From STC-74 sp043756665 (GTDB lineage: Bacteria > Patescibacteriota > Gracilibacteria > BD1-5 > UBA2023), in NCBI GenBank assembly GCA_043756665.1, contig JAYUQR010000106.1:1-8555 (forward strand): a DNA stretch of 8,555 nt. The letters are read 5' to 3'. Below are positions 1 through 7,282 of the stretch, one piece after another. Below the pieces are notes generated by a model. The model searched no databases. It saw only the letters and a program-made list of their open reading frames with translations, and was not told the DNA's origin. How positions within the stretch are numbered: position 1 is the first letter of the stretch; each line of letters opens with the position of its first letter. A program made the translations under genes and the position numbers.

Positions 1-2
1 TG

Positions 3-77
3 CTGATGCAGTATTCCTCTATTCTCGTCAAAAGAAGCGATTCCCATAAATACGCTCTTGTCGTCAGGAAAATGTAA
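3..77 (+). CDS. Possible C-terminal tail of an upstream gene (partial)
   Basis: An open frame enters from the window edge and ends at TAA (75-77), directly against the hairpin and T-run that look like a terminator. It encodes about 24 residues ending VVRKM. The codons fit the genome's habits (CTC, GTC, AGA), and a stop abutting a terminator is typical, which is why I prefer this frame. The alternatives are real: the next frame back is open to TAA at 47-49 (ending QKKRFP), and the minus strand has an ATG at 45-47 running off the window. Too little sequence is present to assign a family. Confidence 0.3.
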   Translation: MMQYSSILVKRSDSHKYALVVRKM

Positions 78-116
78 AAAAATGCTTTTTCATTTTGAAA
101 AAAGGTGCTTTTTTTT
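76..116 (+). terminator. Probable intrinsic terminator (A-tract, AT-rich hairpin, T-tract)
   Basis: CTTTTTC (85-91) can pair with GAAAAAAG (97-104) across a five-base ATTTT loop, with one extra A. The stem can extend by pairing GC (84-85) with GC (107-108), and the A-run 76-82 with the T-run 109-116. An eight-base T-run follows (109-116). Symmetric A and T flanks would let it act on either strand. The stem is weak in G+C, so strength is uncertain, and the same bases form part of the promoter of the next gene. Confidence 0.45.
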
Positions 117-121
117 ATAAT
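95..121 (+). promoter_or_regulatory. Sigma70-type promoter of the envelope operon, apparently leaderless
   Basis: TTGAAA (95-100, five of six matches to TTGACA) and a perfect TATAAT (116-121) are separated by 15 bases. That spacing is short, and the spacer is mostly a T-run. Six bases (122-127) separate the -10 box from ATG at 128, so the expected transcription start is the A of the start codon or close to it. There is no room for a Shine-Dalgarno sequence. This makes a leaderless mRNA likely, and it supports 128 as the start of the LCP gene. Confidence 0.55.
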
Positions 122-127
122 CGGCGC

Positions 128-1786
128 ATGTCATGATTCAAAACAAAAAAACTCACACACACACAGGTCAAAAAAGTGACTCCAAACGAGGAAAAACCGA
201 AATGAAAATATCGTATTATTCGCTGGATTTTTATCTGACTCATATGTCTATCGAGCTCCGCATTTGCAGCGATTTTTCTGATGAATATCAGTAAGGATAA
301 TTCGAAATTCTGATCAGAAAATTTTCAACCAATTATTAAGAGTGATTTCCTCTCACTCAAAAAAGAGTGAACTATCAATATCCTTATCGCCGGGATCGGA
401 TGACAGTGACATGAATGAAGTGATCTCACGGATTCCATCATGCTCGCATCGCTCAATGGAGATGATAAGAAAGTGACACTCCTCTCGATTCCCCGAGACC
501 TCTATGTCTCCTATCCTGAAGGGAAATGAGCCGGTCGCATCAATAACCTCTATGGTCTATGAAAGGCAAATGCCGTATGAGTGAAGTACCTCGCAGATAA
601 GGTGACAGAGATAACTGGCCAACCGATTGATCATTATGTTGTCATCGATTTTACTGGATTCAAAAAAATAATCGATGTTCTTGGTGGCATCGAGATCGAT
701 GTTCCTGAAGATCTTATCGATCGCGAATACCCAGATGATAACTGGTGATATGAAACACTCAGTATCAAGAAGTGATTCCAGATCATGAATGGAGATATGG
801 CCCTCAAGTATTCACGAAGTCGACACTCCACAAGTGATTTCGATCGATCGAATCGACAACAACTTGTCATAAAGGCAATTAAAAAGAACTTATTTAGTAC
901 TGACACGGCTATGAGTCCTACGAAAATCAGTTCCATATTTTCAACCGTCATGGACCATCTCGATACGGATATGAGTCTCGCGACTATGGCTGACACTATT
1001 TTTTCCTATCGATCCGTCGGTGAAGATGCTATAAAAATCCATACCCTGAATAATGAATGCATCTCCCTCAAACAGTGTATGACCTGAGCCTATCTCTATT
1101 CTCCGAGTCGAGATCTCTTCGATGGAGCATCGGTTATAATTCCTGAAAATGCACGAGTGAATAAACTCAGTTATTACTCAGATATACGACGTTTTGTGGA
1201 TTTGATTTTTCGATTTCCTGATATTGCGACCTCTCAGGATGAGATCATACTCGTCTCAACAAAAAATAATTTCAAAATAACTCAGAGTATTGCCTTGAGC
1301 CTTTCGAAACTCGGAATCAAGATCTCAAATCGGCACCCCATCATCACGGCTACATGATCAGTAGGATTGAGTCATATCAATATTTATTGGCACCCGGAAC
1401 TATCGATAGGCATCAATCCAGATTGAACCATGGTACAGGCACTGAAGTACCTCGAGGAATCGATACCCTACTCGATCGTAACGCATAATGAGTATGTATC
1501 CAATGATGGTCCAAAAATCGAAATAGTCGTCGGGGATGATATAGCTCACTATTTCTCATTCGTCACTCCGATCTACTATATCCCGACGTCTACATCCAGT
1601 ACAACTGTATCCTGAGAAAATACTCTTTGAAGTGGGAAAACAAAAGAGAAAAATCCTATAAAAAGAGATATTCCGCCCGTAAAGAAGCCCGTTCAATGAA
1701 GTGCTTTTCAAGCAGTTATTCCAAGTACAATTTCTCCAGCCGATTCAATGCCTCAGGCTGGAGAATGGGAAGATTTTGGTGGTTAA
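128..1786 (+). CDS. LytR-CpsA-Psr (LCP) family glycopolymer-peptidoglycan ligase
   Basis: LCP enzymes move undecaprenyl-pyrophosphate-linked glycopolymers onto peptidoglycan outside the membrane. With TGA as Gly the frame encodes 552 residues: a Lys-rich cytoplasmic N-terminus, a membrane anchor at about 33-52, an LCP domain at about 80-265, a LytR_C-like domain at about 340-480, and a Ser/Pro/Lys-rich tail. Family motifs are visible: SIPRD with R123 and D124, LGGIEIDVP, and ALKYSRSRHS with R230 and R232 followed by DFDRSNRQQ. These Arg residues bind the lipid pyrophosphate in studied relatives. About 19 TGA codons occur, some at conserved glycines near the start of the domain. ATG at 128 is chosen for its promoter spacing and because it keeps the anchor; GTG at 176 is the alternative. 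The gene ends in TAA, 39 bases before the PBP gene. The family is secure; the glycopolymer is unknown. Confidence 0.9.
154..165 (+). repeat. (CA)6 dinucleotide tract inside the start of the LCP gene
   Basis: Six CA units lie just after a seven-base A-run (145-151) and before a six-base A-run (170-175). All are within the first 16 codons of the LCP gene. The tract encodes His-Thr-Gln in the cytoplasmic tail. It is short for a slippage-prone tract, so it may be incidental. Confidence 0.6.
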
Positions 1787-1797
1787 GGTTTTTTCTA

Positions 1798-1803
1798 TAT
1801 ACT
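1798..1803 (+). promoter_or_regulatory. Weak candidate -10 box before the PBP gene
   Basis: TATACT lies in the 39-base gap, 22 bases before the PBP ATG. The best upstream -35 candidate, TTGGTG (1776-1781), is 16 bases away but matches TTGACA at only three positions. It could give an internal start for the PBP gene, but read-through from the LCP gene is at least as likely. Confidence 0.2.
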
Positions 1804-1825
1804 GGCGAATATATCTACTCATACT

Positions 1826-4800
1826 ATGAAAAAATATTCCTCCTTTCAAAAGAAAGAGATACGATCACCATTTTGGAAAAAATGAGTGAAGTGGTTTGGG
1901 ATTTTTTTGATTTTAGCCGTTATTTGAAGCTTTATCTTTTGGATGGTATTTCTCAGAAGCATACCGTCAATAGAGTCTCTCGCTCGTGGCGACTATTTCC
2001 GAGAGAGTACCATCATATACGACAAGGATAAGAAGCCGATATATACCCTCTTCAAGGACGGGAAACGAACCTATATAGAGTATTCGAAAATCTCACAGTA
2101 TATCAAGGATGCAATTGTAGCAACCGAAGATAAGACATTTTTTACCAATCCTGGGATCGATATCGTAGGAATCGGGCGAGCCGGAGTCAATTACCTCCTC
2201 GGAAGAACTCAGAAAATTAGCTGAACTTCCACGATATCACAGCAACTGATAAAAAATACTATCCTCACGAATGAGTACTCACTCAAGCGAAAAATACAAG
2301 AGGCTTACCTTTCCTATAAACTCAATAACGAATATACGAAAGAGAAAATCCTCGAAATGTATCTCAATGCCTTTTCCTTTGGGTATAATGCAAATGGTAT
2401 AGAAGAAGCATCAAAAACCTACTTCTGAAAAAGCGCAATGGAAGTCTGACCCCTCTGAGCCAGTATCCTTGCCTCTCTCCCAAAATGACCGACATACTAC
2501 TCTCCCTATAATCATCGAGATAGACTCATGGGAAGGATATATATCTACCCAATGAGTGATCCGACTCGAACGATAGATCTCGATACGTGGGAAAAAAAAT
2601 GAGAATATAAGCAGTTCTACGCACCACTCAAATCCTATCTCAATAGCCTCATGATAGAAGGAAAGTGAACGAATGTCAGACTCTGCTCGGTGAAGGAATC
2701 TTATACACGTGATTCTCTCTATAGGCCCGATAGTGATGGATGTATCATGATCACCCATGATCAGCTTCTCGGATTTTTCGGTGATATCATCATTAAGAAT
2801 ACCATCGAAAGCTCAGGATCCACAGAAGACTATGCACTCGAGTATATTATCGGAAGAAAGGATTTCGTCGCTGGTCGCATGTTCGAGGAAGGGATGATCG
2901 ATGGTGCCACCTTCAAAAAAATCGTCTATGACGGACTCGAATTCGAATTCAAGAAAAATATCTCTACGATCAAATATCCTTATTTTGTGATGTATGTGAA
3001 AGAGTATCTCGAAACGAAATATGGCAAAGATATCGACGTCACTTCATGACTCAAGGTCTACACCACCCTCGATCCGAAACTCCAGGACAAGGCGGAAGAA
3101 GTCCTCAGAAAACAGGTAGAGATCAATAAGAAACAATATGGAGCATCCAGTGCTGCTCTCGTCAGTATGGATAATAAGACCGGAAAACTCCTCGCGATGG
3201 TCTGATGACCGAATTATGACGATGAAGCAAATGGAGGAAACAACAATATGACTACAGCGCTGAGACAGCCTGGATCGAGCTTCAAGCCCTTCATTTATGG
3301 ACTCGCAATCTCGAAGAATCCTATCGGAGCAGAGAGTCCTGTGGCAGATGTCGATACAAAATTCTGAGGATGGCATCCGAGCAATTATGATGGGAAATTC
3401 AACGGTATCATGATGGTGAAAAACGCACTTTCCTATTCTCGAAACATCCCTGCGGCAAAGATGTATTTTCTCGCTGGACAACAAGATGAGATTGTGAAAA
3501 TGGTACGGACATTTTGAATAAACACGCTCAGAGATGAAAAAGATCATTCATATGGATGACCTCTCGCGCTCGGAGCCTGAGAAGTGAGGCCTATAGAGCT
3601 CATGCAGGCATACAGCGTCTATGCAAACCTCGGAATCAAGAGAGATCTCTATTTCATCGATAAGATCGAGGACTCAAGTGCTAACATCCTCGAGGAACAT
3701 GTAGATAATTCAAAATGAGAAAATGTATTCTCCCCTACGGCTTCCTATATCATCGCGAAAATCCTCTCAGATAATGACGCCCGTCCTGAATCCACTTTTT
3801 GGAGAAACGCTCTCACTATTCCAGGAAGGCTCGTCGCCGCAAAAACCGGAACATCGAATAAGGAAATGGATAAAAAAGGTGACAAAATCCTTCCACGAGA
3901 CCTCTGGACGATCGGATTCACTCCTCAGATCACGACCGTTGTCTGGGCAGGAAATGTCGACGGAAAAGAAACGAAGTGAAATTGTGATGGACTCAATTGT
4001 GCCGCTGCTATCTGGAAATGATATATGGAGTTTGCTCTCAAGGATCTCCCGAAAGAAGACTGGAAAAAACCAGAATGAGTATTTTCCTATACCATAGCGA
4101 AAGCGAGCGGAAAACTCGCCACAGCCAGTACGCCTGCTGATCAAAAAGTGTCAACACTCATGGCTGTAAAACTCACGGAATATGATGATGGAATGAAAGA
4201 AGAAAAAATCGATACATTGTGTAATGGGCCTGTTTCCGAAAATACTCCAGAGGCTTCAATTGCAACACTCTATATTCCGAGTGCAATCCCTATTATCGAT
4301 GGGTATGATCCTGCATGGACTACTTGATTCCTCGCAGCCATCTGAGCATCGACAGGAAGTGGAAAGATAGAACGATCGAGCGCACCCTGTGATCGTCCAT
4401 CTGGACCTGGTGATATCGTGATATCCCTTCAAACTGTTTGAATCAATGGAAATCTCGGTACAGAATGAAGAAAAATCCTCGAAGCTTCATGGATCGGCGA
4501 TAGGATCATCACGAAGTTCGTCCTCAAGTCAGGTCAAGAAATCCTCGAAAATATCACCTATGGAACCTGAGGGAAGATGAATGGAAGTCAGAGATCAAGT
4601 ATGAGTCTCAAGCAGTGAGAAAATACCTTTTTCATAGAACTCACAGATATATATGGTTATATATATACTGAATCCAAAACACTCATGATCGGAGAAGCAG
4701 GAACAAATCCATCATGAATATCAAAAGATCCGACTATCACAACAATGAATCCGAAAAATACCGATACAAGAATCACTCTCTTTGCTGGAGATAGCTTTAA

Positions 4801-5017
4801 TTTACGATTTACAACACAGATCAGTACTGATGCCCGAGAGATCTCAGTTTCTATCGATGGAGAGTCTATACAAAATGCTACCGCATGAGAACTCTTCGTC
4901 ATCCCTGTTGGGACAGCGGGGATTACTCCCGGAAATCATACACTCAAAATCAGAGTCATCGATGGAAATATGAAATCAGCAGAAAAAAATATTATTCTCA
5001 CAGTTTTGAAACGGTAA
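1826..5017 (+). CDS. Class A (bifunctional) penicillin-binding protein, GT51 plus transpeptidase
   Basis: It polymerises lipid II and cross-links peptidoglycan at the outer face of the membrane. With TGA as Gly there are 1063 residues; E. coli PBP1a has about 850. In order: a basic N-terminus; a membrane helix at about 23-43; GT51 at about 75-235 with catalytic E101 (ATEDKTFF), TSTISQQLIKN, and E159 in RKIQE; an inserted segment at about 240-340; and a transpeptidase at about 410-720. The transpeptidase has SSFK (S484, K487), SRN (538-540) and KTG (673-675), so both active sites look intact. The C-terminal region (about 750-1063) holds Cys799 and Cys855 and probable beta-sandwich (Ig-like or BiPBP_C-like) modules. 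The usual His of GT51 motif 1 is Asn (TNPGID). About 28 TGA codons occur, including two in a row in AMVGGPNY. No Shine-Dalgarno is seen. ATG at 1826 is chosen because it retains the charged tail and full helix; ATG at 1943 would cut the helix. Confidence 0.93.
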
Positions 5018-5035
5018 TTACTATTCATACTATCT

Positions 5036-5713
5036 ATGCATTTTGACCATCTATCACTTTCCTATGGGGAACGTACTATACTTAGAGATATTTCACTGTC
5101 GATAGATCCAGGGGAATTTATTTTCCTGGTAGGTTCATCTGGAAGTGGGAAAACGAGCTTTATCCGCTCTATCATTTGAGCCATTGCCCCCAATAAGGGG
5201 GATATTACTACCAATGATGGGAAAAAATTACATTCTCTCAGTTCAAACGAGCTCCTCACCTATCGACGGAGCATCTGAGTGATTTTTCAGGACTTTAAGC
5301 TCCTGAGAAAAAAAACTGTAAAAGAAAATGTCGCTTTTGCTATGGAAGTATGCGGATACAGTGACGCGGTTATCGAAAAAAGGATACCGGAAGTTCTCTC
5401 TCAGGTGTGACTCCTTCAAAAAAAAGATAAATTCGTCGAGACACTCTCGGGTGGAGAACTCCAGAGAACGGCGATAGCACGTGCACTCATCCATCATCCG
5501 AGTATCATTATCGGAGATGAACCGACAGGAAATCTCGACCCGAAAAATGCCGAAGAAATCATCCTCCTCCTCGAGAAACTCAATAAGGAATGAAAAACTA
5601 TTATCATCGCAACTCACGATGATCGTCTCGTCAATACGATGAAGCGAAGAGTTATCACCTTCAAAGATGGTCGACTTGTAAGTGATGAGAATCCATGAAC
5701 CTTTACCATCTAA
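5036..5713 (+). CDS. ftsE: Cell-division ABC transporter ATP-binding protein FtsE
   Basis: FtsE is the cytoplasmic ATPase that, with the membrane protein FtsX, controls peptidoglycan hydrolases during division. The 225 residues match the family's usual length of about 220-230. Motifs are complete: Walker A GSSGSGKT (33-40), Q-loop FQDFKLL (Q85), signature LSGGE (137-141), Walker B IIIGDEP with E162, D-loop NLD (166-168), and H-loop H194 in ATHD. The FQDFKLL, DEPTGNLDP and late RRVI...GRLV segments favour FtsE over LolD or MacB ATPases. Five TGA codons are read as Gly. It starts 18 bases after the PBP stop with no Shine-Dalgarno and ends in TAA one base before the flippase ATG. FtsX is not adjacent. 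An unusual transporter ATPase of the same subfamily remains possible. Confidence 0.85.
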
Positions 5714-5714
5714 C

Positions 5715-7265
5715 ATGCTCATACAGAACGAATCCCTTTCGCGAAAGTTTATCACAAAATGAGCCTGGCTCTACTTTTTTGTACTCCTCTCAGCTCCGAT
5801 CGGATACATCATCCGTATCATCCTCACGGGAGACCTCACTCCTGGTGAAGTTGGGATTATATTTTGAACGATTTCCCTCCTTGGTCTCCTCTGAACCTAT
5901 AGTGATTTTTGACTGACCGAGAGTCTGAATTATTTTCTCCCAAAATATATCATAAAAAATGATTATGCCCGAGTAAAATACCTTCTCCTTATTACCTTTA
6001 CAGTCCAGATAATTACAAGCACAATTGTCAGTATCTCACTGTATTTTTGAGCATCATTTTTAGCGAATCACTACTTCCACACCCCTGAAGCAAAATGAGT
6101 AATCGAAGTACTCTCATTATTTTTTATAGGGAGCCATTTACTCAATATTATATCCACCTTTTTGAGTGCCATACAAAATGTGAAGCTTCAAAAGATGTTA
6201 GATTTCTTTCGAATGGCAGTAACCGTTTTATCAGCCTGCATAATCCTATTTTCATGAACTTGATCACTTATTTACTATACATGGATATGGATTATCGGAA
6301 TCTACTCCGCCCTTATAATAGGTGCAGTTATGTTTTATCACAAGTACTATAAAACGTACTTATACATACCTACCCATGTAGATCCCTCTCTGAGAAAAGA
6401 TCTCATTCGATATTCACTCGGAACTCTTTTTTCATCGAATGTAGCGATTGTTATCCACCAAGTGGACATGCAATTTATCACGTATTTTCTCTGAGTTACC
6501 GATACGGGAATATACTCTATATATCTCTCATTGATAGGTATTCCATTTATCTTTCTCTGACCTATTATCAGCTTCCTCTTTCCGGTGATATCCGAAATGG
6601 GATGACGGTGAGATAAGAAAAAAATACAATCCATTTTTACCATCTTTTCTACACACCTTTCCATCATAATCGCTTGGATGGGTGCTATTTTCATGATATC
6701 GGGGAAAGAAATATCAGGATTTCTCTTTGGTCCCGCATTTCTCCCATCATGAGTCGCTCTCTACTATATTTCCCCGTTTCTCATATTTAATATACTCTTC
6801 CAATTACATTTCCAAATCCTTTGATGACTCTGACATGTACGTCAGCGTATAATTATACTTGCACAAACCCTTTTTGTTAGTATCGTCTTGAGCCTTATTT
6901 GTATCCTCGGATATAAGTATGGTTACTTATGATTCCCGAGCTGATCATCAGCAGCGTCATTTGCTGTTGGTGTTTCCTGGATACTCTTATGGTTTTTGAG
7001 CTATCGATCTGTGAGGGAATATGCGATTTGATTTGATTGGGAATACTTTCTGAAAAATATTTTCTGCATATGTCTCTATCTATGCTGATTTTATTTCTTG
7101 AAACAATCACTATCCGTAGATTTCTGATTCTCAGGACGACTCATCTATCTGCCGACAATTTGATTTGCCTTATTTTCCTCTTTCGCTATATTTCTTATAC
7201 TCAATTTTGGTAGTATTCGTGAATTTATCACGATAATTAAGAAGGTGCGGAGCGGTAAGCTATAG
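5715..7265 (+). CDS. Wzx-like oligosaccharide flippase (MOP superfamily)
   Basis: Such proteins flip undecaprenyl-pyrophosphate-linked oligosaccharides across the cytoplasmic membrane. With TGA as Gly it encodes 516 residues, the usual family length, and is almost wholly hydrophobic, with roughly 12-14 membrane helices separated by short basic loops. The N-terminus is typical of the family: a basic stretch (SRKFITKG), helix 1 at about 17-37, then TPGEVGIIFGTISLLG and SDFGLTESLNYFLP (about 42-76), matching the 'eyG' and 'sdlGl...l' motifs of Wzx/RfbX proteins. About 22 TGA codons occur, including a TGA-TGA pair near the ninth or tenth helix. The ATG follows the FtsE stop after one base, so translation is probably coupled. 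It ends in TAG, the only TAG-terminated gene here. It uses more TTA, ATA and TCA and fewer CTC codons than its neighbours. MurJ belongs to the same superfamily but resembles this less; the substrate is unknown. Confidence 0.8.
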
Positions 7266-7268
7266 TTC

Positions 7269-7274
7269 TATAAT
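7269..7274 (+). promoter_or_regulatory. -10 box for the GT-C gene, spacing suggests a leaderless transcript
   Basis: A perfect TATAAT lies in the 17-base gap after the flippase stop and eight bases before ATG at 7283. A transcript would start at or within a base or two of the ATG. No good -35 box is visible at the expected distance (around 7246-7252). The gap is AT-rich, so a chance match is possible, but the same arrangement occurs upstream of the LCP gene. Confidence 0.35.
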
Positions 7275-7282
7275 TTATATAT

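Noticed and set aside
1..47. Minus-strand gene starting at ATG 45-47 and running off the left edge
   Set aside because: Only 15 codons are visible, with no clear promoter or ribosome site. The plus-strand tail ending next to the terminator is slightly better supported, though this cannot be excluded.
836..854. TCGATCGATCG-type palindromes considered as operator sites
   Set aside because: They arise from GAT/CGA/TCG codons in the conserved DFDRSNR motif of the LCP domain and recur elsewhere with the same codon use.
634..996. Minus-strand open frame of 120 codons opposite the LCP gene
   Set aside because: It mirrors the LCP coding frame, has no recognisable motif, and is overlapped fully by a clear family member.
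1627..2031. Plus-strand open frame spanning the end of the LCP gene and the start of the PBP gene
   Set aside because: It is out of frame with both proteins and has no domain features; it merely bridges the short intergenic gap.
3044..3547. Minus-strand open frame of 167 codons opposite the PBP transpeptidase domain
   Set aside because: It is an antisense shadow of the region holding SSFK and SRN; the Cys/His/Ile-rich translation has no domain pattern.
5243..5755. Minus-strand open frame of 170 codons opposite FtsE
   Set aside because: It is the antisense of complete ABC ATPase motifs, and its openness follows from codon bias on the coding strand.
5695..5916. Plus-strand open frame beginning at the ATG inside the FtsE tail, considered as an FtsX start
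   Set aside because: The product is hydrophilic and Ser-rich with no membrane helix. The frame one base later, from 5715, gives a long flippase with family motifs.
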